The position numbers and the translations under genes were made by a program. A DNA stretch of 64,000 nucleotides, from assembly GCF_029946505.1 (NCBI RefSeq), contig NZ_JARZHG010000026.1, positions 105,234-169,233 on the forward strand. The letters are read 5' to 3'. How positions within the stretch are numbered: the first letter of the stretch is position 1; every line of letters begins with the position of its first letter. This document shows positions 56,921 to 64,000 of the stretch, one piece after another. The notes beneath the pieces were generated by a model. That model made no database searches. It saw only the letters and a list, made by a program, of their open reading frames with translations, and had not been told where the DNA came from. This DNA is from Polyangium sp. y55x31. Its GTDB lineage: Bacteria; Myxococcota_A; Polyangia; Polyangiales; Polyangiaceae.

Positions 56921-57793
56921 ATGACGCGCGCTCTCTCCACGGGGACGTTCTTCGTGGCCGTGTTGCTCTACGGAGCCGCGAGCGCCCTCTTTTTCCTCGA
57001 CGTCGCGCGCAAGGAGACGCGGATCGCTGCGTCGATCGGCTCCGTGCCGCCGCCGCGACGCTCGTCGTGGGCCGCGACGAGCCTCGGCGTGGCCGCGGCG
57101 TTTCACCTGGCGTACGTGACGTTCGCCAGCCTCGTCGCGCGCGTGTGCCCCGTGAACTCGGTGCATTTCTCGCTCTCCATGGCCTCCATCCTGGCGATCG
57201 CCGTGTACCTGCCGGCGCGGCGCCGCTTCCGGATCGACGCGATCGGGGTCTTGCTCGCGCCGCTCGGGCTCGTCTTCGTGCTCGGGACGTATTTCCTCGG
57301 CCAGCCGGTGCCCGCGCACACGATAAGCCCCGCGTTCCTCGCGGTGCACGTGCTCGCGAACCTCGCGGGGACGGCGCTGTTCCTGCTCGCGGGCGGCGCG
57401 GCGATGCTCTACCTCGTCCAGGAGAAGCGCCTGAAGAAGAAGCGCACGGATCGCCTGCGGATCGGCAACCTGCCTCCGCTCGAGGTCCTCGATCAGGCCG
57501 TGCACCGCTTCCTCGTCGCCGGCTTCCCGCTGCTCACGCTCGGCGTGCTCACGGGGACGATCTGGGCGAAGAACCTGGAGAACGGCACCGTGGAGGCGAT
57601 CCTCCGGGCCGTGCTGGGGTATGCGACGTGGCTCGTGATCGCGGCCGTGCTCATCCTGCGCGCCGCCGCAGGGTGGCGCGGGCGGCGGGCGGCGTACGGG
57701 ACGATCGCAGGGTTCTGCTGCGTGGCCGCGGTGCTCGTGGTCTACCTCGTGCGGCCCGTGGTCGAGCTCGGCTCGCCGAGGGTCGGAGGCTAG
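56921..57793 (+). CDS. HemX/CcsA-like membrane protein
   Basis: A 290-residue protein with about eight membrane helices, of the CcsA/HemX cytochrome-assembly family. The segment HVLANLAGTALFLLAGGAAM and the later GTIWAKN match the family, but the tryptophan-rich haem-binding motif of true CcsA is shortened. It stands directly before hemA (8 bases from stop to GTG) and hemC, as hemX does beside hemA and hemC in Bacillus, where HemX lowers HemA level. A regulatory or haem-handling role is likely; the symbol is withheld because CcsA function cannot be excluded. Confidence 0.8.
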   Translation: MTRALSTGTFFVAVLLYGAASALFFLDVARKETRIAASIGSVPPPRRSSWAATSLGVAAAFHLAYVTFASLVARVCPVNSVHFSLSMASILAIAVYLPARRRFRIDAIGVLLAPLGLVFVLGTYFLGQPVPAHTISPAFLAVHVLANLAGTALFLLAGGAAMLYLVQEKRLKKKRTDRLRIGNLPPLEVLDQAVHRFLVAGFPLLTLGVLTGTIWAKNLENGTVEAILRAVLGYATWLVIAAVLILRAAAGWRGRRAAYGTIAGFCCVAAVLVVYLVRPVVELGSPRVGG

Positions 57794-57800
57794 GGCGAGC

Positions 57801-59243
57801 GTGATCGTCGTCGTTGGCCTCTCCCACAAGACAGCGCCGATCGCGGTGCGCGAGCGGCTCGCGGTGCAGCGTGATGCGCTGCCTGCGCTCTACGAGCGGC
57901 TCCTCGCGGATCCGGCGATCGGCGAGGCCGTGGTGCTCTCCACGTGCAACCGCGTCGAGGTGTACGCCGCGCCGCCGCGCGGAGGTTCTCTCGAAGCGGC
58001 GAGCCGCGAGACCATCTCCGCGCTCGCGGCGATCGGCGGCGACGCGATCGCGATGCACCTCGGGCGCAAGGAGGGCGTCGATGCCGTGCGACACCTCTTC
58101 CGCGTGGCCTCGTCGCTCGACTCGCTCGTCGTGGGCGAGCCGCAGATCCTCGGGCAACTGAAGGACGCGATCGAGCTCGCGCGGGAGAACAAGGCACTTG
58201 GACAGACGCTCGGCAAGGCGATGCTCCGAGCGGTTCGCGTTGGCAAACGCGCGCGGAGCGAAACGGCCATCGGCGAAGGTCAGGTGTCGGTGTCGAGCGT
58301 GGCCGTGGATCTCGCGCAGGAGATCTTCGGGGATCTCGCGGGGCGCAAGGCCGCGCTCGTGGGCGCGGGTGAGATGGCCGAGGCCGCGGCGAAGCTGCTC
58401 GCGAAGGCAGGCGCGAAGATCATCGTGTTGAACCGGAGCCCGGCGCGGGCGAAGGCGCTCGCGGCCGACGTGTGTGGTGAGCCGCGCCCGATGACGGATC
58501 TCGAACGGACGCTCGGCGAGGTGGACATCGCGATCGCCTCGACATCGAGCCCGACGCCCGTGATCACGGTGAACCTCGTCAAGCGCGTGCGGAAGGTGCG
58601 GCGCGGCAAGAGCTTGTTCTTGATCGACATCGCCGTCCCGCGCGACGTGGAGCCTGCCGTGAACGACATCGACGGCGTCTACCTCTACGACGTCGACGAC
58701 CTCTCGCAGATCGTGGCGCAGTCGCTCGAAGGCCGGGCCGCGGAGGCGGCGCGCGCCGAGGCGATCGTCGAGGAGGAGGCGCGCGCGTTCGAGCACTGGA
58801 CGCTCGAACGTGAGCTCACGCCGACGATCGTGGGGCTCTTCAACCGGACACGCGCGGTGCTGCTCGCCGAGCTCGAGCGAAGTTTTTCCGGGCGCCTCAA
58901 GCACCTCGGCGCCGCGGAGAAAGAGGCGCTGCTCGTCATGGTCGACGCCGCGACGAACAAGCTGCTTCATGCGCCGGTGACGCGCCTCAAGGAGCTCGCG
59001 GGCGACGCGCGCGCCGAGGGGTACGTCGAGGCCGTGCACGATCTCTTCGACCTGTCGGCGATCTCGGCGATCTCCCTGGATGGCGATGGCAGCGCGATCG
59101 ACGGAGCGATCACGCTGACGGCCGCAGGCACGAACGGCAAGGCGCACGCGCCTGCGCAGGCTTCGTCTGCGGGCTCGCCGTCGACGGCGTCGCGCGCATC
59201 ACCCTCCCCGCGCGGGATCGCGGGCGCAAAGGATCTCGGATGA
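57801..59243 (+). CDS. hemA: Glutamyl-tRNA reductase
   Basis: A 480-residue enzyme that reduces glutamyl-tRNA to glutamate-1-semialdehyde, the committed step of tetrapyrrole synthesis. The N-terminal catalytic domain has the active Cys in STCNRVEVYA near 50 and GEPQILGQLKDAI near 113; the NADPH domain has GAGEMAEAAAKLL near 193; a dimerisation helix follows. The C-terminus is extended by about 45 Ala/Ser/Pro-rich residues that lack homology. GTG 57801 has GGAGG upstream inside the previous gene. The TGA overlaps the hemC ATG (ATGA). Confidence 0.95.
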   Translation: MIVVVGLSHKTAPIAVRERLAVQRDALPALYERLLADPAIGEAVVLSTCNRVEVYAAPPRGGSLEAASRETISALAAIGGDAIAMHLGRKEGVDAVRHLFRVASSLDSLVVGEPQILGQLKDAIELARENKALGQTLGKAMLRAVRVGKRARSETAIGEGQVSVSSVAVDLAQEIFGDLAGRKAALVGAGEMAEAAAKLLAKAGAKIIVLNRSPARAKALAADVCGEPRPMTDLERTLGEVDIAIASTSSPTPVITVNLVKRVRKVRRGKSLFLIDIAVPRDVEPAVNDIDGVYLYDVDDLSQIVAQSLEGRAAEAARAEAIVEEEARAFEHWTLERELTPTIVGLFNRTRAVLLAELERSFSGRLKHLGAAEKEALLVMVDAATNKLLHAPVTRLKELAGDARAEGYVEAVHDLFDLSAISAISLDGDGSAIDGAITLTAAGTNGKAHAPAQASSAGSPSTASRASPSPRGIAGAKDLG

Positions 59244-60136
59244 CTCGCCTGACACTCGCCACTCGACGCTCCGCCCTCGCCCTCGCCCAGTCCCGCGCCT
59301 TCGCGCGCGCCCTCGTCGCGGCCTCGCCCGGCCTCGAGGTCTCCGAGCTTGAGATCGTCACGTCGGGCGACAAGATCACCGATCGGCCGCTCCAGGAGGT
59401 CGGCGGCAAGGGGCTCTTCGTGAAGGAGCTCGAAGAGGCGCTGCTCGACGGTCGCGCTCACTTCGCGGTGCACTCGTACAAGGACGTGCCCGCCGTGATC
59501 CCCGATGGGCTCGTGATCTCTTGTGTCCCGCGGCGCGAGGATCCGCGCGACGTCTTCATCACGCGGACGGGCGCGACGCTCGCGGAGCTGCCTGCGGGCG
59601 CGCGCGTGGGGACGTCGAGCCTGCGGCGGGCTGCGGCGATCGGGCTTTCGCGGCCGGACCTCGTGATCGTGCCGCTGCGCGGGAACGTGGACACGCGCCT
59701 GCGCAAGCTCGACGAGGGGCACGTGGATGCAATCGTGCTCGCGCTCGCGGGGCTTCGGCGTCTCGGGCTCGAACGACGCGCGACCGAGATCCTCGATCCC
59801 GCCGTGATGCTTCCTGCGATCGGGCAAGGCGCGCTCGGCATCGAGTGCCGCGAGGCCGATGTGGAGACACTCCGCGCACTCGCGCCGCTCGACGATCCCG
59901 AGACGAGCGTGCGCGTGGCGGCCGAGCGTGGCGTGATGGTCGCGCTCGGAGCCGACTGCCGCACGCCCGTGGCGGCGCACGCGGTGCGTACGGACGAGGG
60001 GCTCTGGATCCGGGCGATGATCGCCGAGGCGGATGGGACGCGCCCGCGGATGGGCGAACGTCGCGTCGCGTGGCCGAACACGGCGGAAGCGACGCGTGTC
60101 GGTCTGGATCTCGGACAGGAGCTCCTCCGCGCCTGA
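59240..60136 (+). CDS. hemC: Porphobilinogen deaminase (hydroxymethylbilane synthase)
   Basis: A 298-residue enzyme that joins four porphobilinogens into hydroxymethylbilane. Hallmarks are LATRRSALALAQ, EIVTSGDKI, GGKGLFVKELE, GTSSLRR and the dipyrromethane-cofactor Cys in GADCRTPVA near 239. Slightly shorter than the usual 305-315 residues, but all motifs are present. It overlaps hemA by 4 bases. Confidence 0.95.
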   Translation: MTRLTLATRRSALALAQSRAFARALVAASPGLEVSELEIVTSGDKITDRPLQEVGGKGLFVKELEEALLDGRAHFAVHSYKDVPAVIPDGLVISCVPRREDPRDVFITRTGATLAELPAGARVGTSSLRRAAAIGLSRPDLVIVPLRGNVDTRLRKLDEGHVDAIVLALAGLRRLGLERRATEILDPAVMLPAIGQGALGIECREADVETLRALAPLDDPETSVRVAAERGVMVALGADCRTPVAAHAVRTDEGLWIRAMIAEADGTRPRMGERRVAWPNTAEATRVGLDLGQELLRA

Positions 60137-60147
60137 GGGCGCTCGCT

Positions 60148-60153
60148 TATCCT
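60148..60153 (+). promoter_or_regulatory. Candidate -10 element (TATCCT), leaderless start
   Basis: TATCCT lies 7 bases before ATG 60161, with no ribosome-binding site; it would give the GH57 gene its own promoter after the haem operon. Confidence 0.45.
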
Positions 60154-60160
60154 GCGGCCG

Positions 60161-61786
60161 ATGCTTGGATACGTCGCGATCGTCCTGCACGCGCACCTGC
60201 CCTGGGTGCGGCACCCGGAACACGCGCGCCCGCTCGAAGAGCGATGGCTGCACGAGGCGCTCTGGGAATCGTACCTGCCGCTGCTCGACGTGCTCGCGCG
60301 GCTCGAAGCGGACGGGATCGCCGCGCGGATCACGGTGTCGGTGTCGCCGACGCTCGCGGCGATGCTCGCCGATCCGCTGCTTCGAAAGCGCTTCGTCCTG
60401 CACATGGATCGGCTCGAAAAGCTCGCGGCGCAGGAAGAGCGGAGGACGAGCGGGGATGCGGCGCTGCGCCCGATCGTGGCCTTTTACCGGGCGCGGCTCG
60501 AGGCCACGCGCGCGGCGTGGGAGCGCATCGGCGGCGACGTGCTCGGCGCTCTCGCAAGCCATGAGGAGCGCGGCTCGATCGAGCTCCTGACGACGAGCGT
60601 CACGCACGCGTATTTGCCGGCGCTCACGCGTTCGTCTGCGCGCGCGCAGGTAAAACTCGGCCTGCGCGCGTTCGAGGCCCTCGTGGGGCGAAAGCCGCGC
60701 GGGCTGTGGCTCCCCGAGTGCGGGTACGATCCCTCGCTCTTGCCGGAGCTTTCGGCAGCAGGCGTGGGGTACACGGTGCTCGACGCGCACGGCCTCGAGC
60801 TCGCCTTGCCGCGGCCTCCGCGGGGCGTGCTCGCGCCGATCCTCTCCCCCGCGGGCGTCGCGTTTTTCGGCCGTGATCCGCGAGCCTCGCGAGAGGTCTG
60901 GTCACGCGAGGTGGGTTATCCGGGGCATCCGGACTATCGCGATTTCTACCGCGACATCGGCTTCGATCTGCCGGAATCCGCGCTCGCGGGAGAGATCGGC
61001 CCGGACGGCACGCGCCTCATGACGGGCCTCAAGTACCACCGCATCACGGGTCCTGGGCCGCGCAAGGAGCTCTGGGATCCCGCGGCGGCCGAGGCCCGCG
61101 CGCGCGCGGACGCCGCGCATTTCGTGGCTGAGCGGGCGTCTACGCTGCGGGCCGCGCAAGGCCGAGTACCACGCCCCGTCGTGGTCGCGCCGTACGACGC
61201 CGAGCTCTTCGGCCACTGGTGGTTCGAAGGCCCGATCTTCCTCGAACACGCGCTGCGCGCCCTGCATCACGCGGAGCTCGCAGGCGAGATCGCGCCCGTG
61301 ACGCTCGGCGCTTACCTCGCGGCCGAGCCTTCGCTCACGGTCGCCGAGCCCTCGACCTCGTCCTGGGGCGAAGGCGGCTTCGGCGAGGCTTGGCTCGGGC
61401 GCGCGCTCGATCCCGATCGCACGGAGGGCATGTCGCCCGCGCACCTCGTGCGGCACGTGCGCCACGCAGAGCAGACCGTGCAGGGGCTCGTGCGGACACG
61501 GCGCGGGGCGGACGGGCTCGCAGGGCGCGCGCTGGATCAAGCGATTCGCGAGCTCGTGTTGCTCGAAGCGAGCGACTGGGGCTTCATGATCCGGCGCGGC
61601 GAGATGGCGACGTACGCGGCAGCACGCGTCCGCGCGCATGCGAGCCGCGTGGATCGGCTCTGCAGGCTCGCGGGGCGCGGCTGGATCGGCGAGAGCGAGG
61701 CGCGGTGGATCGAGGCTACGTGCGAGCGTACGCCGTTCCTCGCCGGGCTCGAAGGCGAGCGCTTGCGCGACGCGTTCGACGCGTGA
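60161..61786 (+). CDS. GH57 1,4-alpha-glucan branching enzyme
   Basis: A 541-residue cytoplasmic glycoside hydrolase of family 57 with the DUF1957 C-terminal part. Marks are VLHAHLPWVRHPEH at the N-terminus, the catalytic Glu in LWLPECGYDP near 186, and the Asp in VAPYDAELFGHWWFEGP near 347. GH57 branching enzymes introduce alpha-1,6 branches into glycogen; myxobacteria store glycogen before sporulation. The length fits characterised relatives (about 520-560). Confidence 0.9.
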   Translation: MLGYVAIVLHAHLPWVRHPEHARPLEERWLHEALWESYLPLLDVLARLEADGIAARITVSVSPTLAAMLADPLLRKRFVLHMDRLEKLAAQEERRTSGDAALRPIVAFYRARLEATRAAWERIGGDVLGALASHEERGSIELLTTSVTHAYLPALTRSSARAQVKLGLRAFEALVGRKPRGLWLPECGYDPSLLPELSAAGVGYTVLDAHGLELALPRPPRGVLAPILSPAGVAFFGRDPRASREVWSREVGYPGHPDYRDFYRDIGFDLPESALAGEIGPDGTRLMTGLKYHRITGPGPRKELWDPAAAEARARADAAHFVAERASTLRAAQGRVPRPVVVAPYDAELFGHWWFEGPIFLEHALRALHHAELAGEIAPVTLGAYLAAEPSLTVAEPSTSSWGEGGFGEAWLGRALDPDRTEGMSPAHLVRHVRHAEQTVQGLVRTRRGADGLAGRALDQAIRELVLLEASDWGFMIRRGEMATYAAARVRAHASRVDRLCRLAGRGWIGESEARWIEATCERTPFLAGLEGERLRDAFDA

Positions 61787-61828
61787 AGCGCCCATCTTGG
61801 GCCTTGTCGATCTGCCCCTGGATCACGG

Positions 61829-62305
61829 ATGCTCATCTTCGCGATGCACGCTCGTTCGAGCTTTCCCCGTCTTGCTTGCCTCTTGCCGTCGTGCCTCGCG
61901 CTCGCGTCGATCGCCTGCGGCAGTGATCTCTTCCACTCGACCGACTGGGCCACGCTCTGCGACACGAAGCCGACCGCGAAGGGCTGCGCCGGACAGGGCG
62001 GCGCCGGGGGATCGGGCGGCGCGGGTGGCATGGGCGGCGCAGGCGGCGGATCATGCGTCCCGTGCGCGAACCTCGCGGGCGCGAACGTGGCGAAGCCCGT
62101 CGATGTCCCGATATGCCCGAGCTCCGTCGACGTCCACGCCCTGCTCGACGACTGCCGATGCAGCGAGACGAGCGTGTGTTACCCGAGCTGCTCGCTCACG
62201 CCTGCATGCGGCAACACCGCGACGGACGTGGCGGCGTGTGACGCGTGTGTCGAGACCTCGTGCGGCCCGTATGTCCTCGCCTGCCTCGCGCAAACGTCGC
62301 CCTGA
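61829..62305 (+). CDS. Small Cys-rich lipoprotein with Gly-rich linker
   Basis: A 158-residue protein. Signal peptide with lipobox SIAC, a Gly/Ala/Met-rich spacer (GGAGGSGGAGGMGGAGGG) and about 12 cysteines in the C-terminal domain, probably disulfide-bonded. ATG 61844 is an alternative start. No family recognised; it resembles other short myxobacterial lipoproteins. Confidence 0.65.
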   Translation: MLIFAMHARSSFPRLACLLPSCLALASIACGSDLFHSTDWATLCDTKPTAKGCAGQGGAGGSGGAGGMGGAGGGSCVPCANLAGANVAKPVDVPICPSSVDVHALLDDCRCSETSVCYPSCSLTPACGNTATDVAACDACVETSCGPYVLACLAQTSP

Positions 62306-62315
62306 GCGGCACGAG

Positions 62316-62345
62316 TTGACAGCGATCGCCACGCGCGGAGACGAT
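62316..62345 (+). promoter_or_regulatory. Candidate promoter TTGACA-N18-GACGAT
   Basis: A perfect -35 TTGACA (62316-62321), 18 bases, then GACGAT (62340-62345) ending 6 bases before ATG 62352. It fits the leaderless layout seen elsewhere, although the -10 is weak. Confidence 0.45.
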
Positions 62346-62351
62346 CGCTTC

Positions 62352-63392
62352 ATGCTTCGCTTCGATCCCCTGTTCGGACTCGGTCTGGCTGGCTTCCTGT
62401 TCGTGGCTGCGTGCGGCGGTGGAGGCGAGGGGAACGCCGCGTCGTCGTCGGGCGGCGGCTCGGAGCCCGCGTGCACGAGTGATGCGCAGTGCGGCGCGAG
62501 TGACCCTTGCAAGATCGCTGCGTGTGTCGGCGGAGCGTGTGTCGAGACCCAGGCGCCCGCGGGCAAACTCGTCCTCGACGGCCTCGTCCCCGGCGACTGC
62601 AAACGCAAGCAGTGCACGGCCGACGGCGCGATCGAGGAGATCGTCGACGACACGGACAAACCGAACGACTACAACCCGTGCACGCTCGACACGTGCACCG
62701 GAGGCATGCCGAGCCACGCGCCGGATCCTGCGATGGAGAACGCGCCGTGCGGAACGAACAGCCAGATCGTCTGCTCTGCCGGTCTGTGCGTCGGCTGCAC
62801 CAACGCGGGAGAGTGCCCCCAGGGCGGCCTCTGTCACAAGGTCGTCTGCAACCTCGTGGGCATGATGAACGCGTGTGGCCTCGAGATCGACGTCGACAAA
62901 CAGATCTCCAACGTCGATCTCACCGACTGTTCGCGCGCCGTTTGCGACATGAACGGCGACATCGTTCTCGCGCCCGCGCCGCTCGACGTGCCCTTGCCCG
63001 ACGACAACGACTGCGACGTCGAGTCGTGCGGCGAGAGCGTCACCGTCGTCCACACGCCGCAGCCCGACGGCACCACGTGCGGCGGATCCACGACGTGCAA
63101 GCCGAGCTCCTGCTTGGCGGGCGCGTGCGTGCAGATGCCCTTGCCAGGCCCGGACGTCGTCACGGAGACGCAGGTGTCGGGCGATTGCCGCACCACCGTG
63201 TGCGACGGCATGGGTGGCACGCTGGATCAGCCCGACGACCTGGACGCGCCGACCGATCCGACCCCGGGGGACTGCACGAAACCCGTGTGCTCGAGCGGCA
63301 CGCCGACGACAGGCCCGGCTGCGCAGGGCACCATGTGCACGACCGCGGGCGGCTTGCCCGGCATGTGTGATGGGAGCGGCAACTGCAACTGA
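62352..63392 (+). CDS. Cys-rich secreted lipoprotein
   Basis: A 346-residue lipoprotein (lipobox VAAC, Cys20) with about 40 cysteines in repeating blocks of 45-60 residues (for example CTSDAQCGASDPCKIAACVG and CTLDTCTGGMPSHAPDP), as in Dickkopf-like/EGF-like Cys-rich myxobacterial proteins. Probably disulfide-rich and surface-exposed. The ATG begins the signal peptide; the longer upstream frame overlaps the previous genes. Confidence 0.75.
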   Translation: MLRFDPLFGLGLAGFLFVAACGGGGEGNAASSSGGGSEPACTSDAQCGASDPCKIAACVGGACVETQAPAGKLVLDGLVPGDCKRKQCTADGAIEEIVDDTDKPNDYNPCTLDTCTGGMPSHAPDPAMENAPCGTNSQIVCSAGLCVGCTNAGECPQGGLCHKVVCNLVGMMNACGLEIDVDKQISNVDLTDCSRAVCDMNGDIVLAPAPLDVPLPDDNDCDVESCGESVTVVHTPQPDGTTCGGSTTCKPSSCLAGACVQMPLPGPDVVTETQVSGDCRTTVCDGMGGTLDQPDDLDAPTDPTPGDCTKPVCSSGTPTTGPAAQGTMCTTAGGLPGMCDGSGNCN

Positions 63393-63411
63393 TGTCGCGG
63401 GCGCGACGTGA

Positions 63412-64000
63412 TCAGAACGTGACGTGAAGCCCCGCGGACGTGGGGCCGACGAGCAAGCGCAAGCTCGTCTGCGGCGCGGCCGGCGTCGTCGTGGGCGTCG
63501 TCTCGTCGCTCTTCACGGGCACGCGCTTGCTGCCGATCACCCACAGCGGCACGCCCACGCCGAGCGCCACGACGCCGGTGATCAGGATGCCGTAGCCCAC
63601 GGCTAGTTGCGTCTCGTCGGTGCGCGTCTCGCAGATCGTGGGGCCGAACTGCGAGTCGCAGTAGATCGGGATCTGGTTCGCCGCGGTGCTCGCGATCGCC
63701 GAGCCGGCGAGCACGCCGACGATGCCCGCGGTCGTGGCCAGGATGCCGCCGACCATCATCGTCGTGTTTTTGCGCTCGTAGCGCGGAGGCGGCGGCTGCG
63801 GCTCGCCGTAGTACGGGCCGTAGTACGGATATCCGTACGGGTATCCTTGCTGCGGCGGCGGGCCGTATCCGGGCGGAGGCTGTCCGTACTCGCCACCTTG
63901 CGGCGGAATGTATCCGGGCGGAGGCGGGCCATACCCTTGTGGATAGCCGTAGCCGTATCCCGCGGGCGGCGGCGGCGCGGGCGGAGGCGCAGCCGCGCCC
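63412..64000 (-). CDS. Pro/Tyr/Gly-rich membrane protein (N-terminus beyond window)
   Basis: The frame stays open to the right edge. The visible N-terminal about 80 residues are Pro, Gly and Tyr repeats (GYGPPPPGYIPPQGG, YGYPYYGPYYGEPQ); then come two membrane helices (about GGILATTAGIVGVLAGSAIA and YGILITGVVALGVGVPLWVI) joined by a loop with two Cys, and a C-terminal beta-like tail. Reading from the internal ATG at 63759 would discard the repeat region, which is clearly in frame. Function unknown; similar architectures occur among envelope proteins. Confidence 0.65.
   Translation of the reverse strand, partial: GAAAPPPAPPPPAGYGYGYPQGYGPPPPGYIPPQGGEYGQPPPGYGPPPQQGYPYGYPYYGPYYGEPQPPPPRYERKNTTMMVGGILATTAGIVGVLAGSAIASTAANQIPIYCDSQFGPTICETRTDETQLAVGYGILITGVVALGVGVPLWVIGSKRVPVKSDETTPTTTPAAPQTSLRLLVGPTSAGLHVTF

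Noticed and set aside
63394..63407. Hairpin GTCGCG-CGCGAC between convergent genes
   Set aside because: It has only a two-base loop and no T-run, so it is not a credible terminator.

Overview
This is a GC-rich (about 70% by eye) chromosomal window from what looks like a myxobacterium, probably of the Polyangiales (Sorangium/Polyangium type). The evidence is the extreme GC bias at third codon positions, many lipoproteins with Gly/Ser-rich linkers, a MYXO-CTERM-like sorting tail (Gly-Cys-x-Cys, membrane helix, Arg-rich end) on a CHAT protein, MopE-like metal-binding repeats, and enhancer-binding proteins with an FHA domain. I assign 43 protein genes (two cut by the window edges) and see no rRNA, tRNA, CRISPR array or intact insertion sequence.

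Layout. 1-12875: a von Willebrand A (vWA) membrane protein, a sulfatase on the opposite strand, then a tight three-gene operon encoding a giant tubulin-like protein, a two-helix membrane protein and a membrane-tethered, degenerate DUF1998-type helicase relative. 12904-27592: mostly envelope proteins (CehA/McbA-type metallohydrolase lipoprotein, seven-repeat propeller lipoprotein, L,D-transpeptidase, beta-propeller lipoprotein, VIT/vWA/DUF2135 lipoprotein), plus a CBS protein and a Uma2-like nuclease. 27702-36436: a co-directional run of PARG-like hydrolase, MopE-like surface protein, the Hen1/Pnkp RNA repair pair, and a peptidoglycan-binding/calpain-like protein. 36756-40888: regulators and a possible signal-making pair: an FHA/sigma-54 activator, a GAF-LuxR regulator, and a divergent two-gene operon for a FeeM/LuxI-like N-acyltransferase and a haem-oxygenase-like diiron enzyme. 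41588-55308: a dihaem cytochrome c peroxidase, an esterase lipoprotein, an exported TPR-CHAT protein, a three-gene ABC operon, a HEAT protein, an AAA ATPase, an alpha/beta hydrolase that has lost two of three catalytic residues, and an XRE regulator. 55563-61786: housekeeping genes (pssA, hemX-like, hemA, hemC, GH57 branching enzyme). 61829-64000: Cys-rich lipoproteins and an incomplete Pro/Tyr/Gly-rich membrane protein.

Best candidates for new biology: (1) the tubulin-like/membrane/pseudo-helicase operon with its nearby vWA protein, a possible membrane-remodelling or cytoskeletal machine; (2) the N-acyltransferase/diiron/GAF-LuxR cassette with a 22-bp direct repeat in its promoter region; (3) the PARG-Hen1-Pnkp cluster; (4) a calpain-like peptidase fused to a peptidoglycan-binding domain. 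Across the window at least nine genes carry a TAnnnT hexamer 6-8 nt before the start codon and no ribosome-binding site, which suggests that leaderless transcripts are common here.
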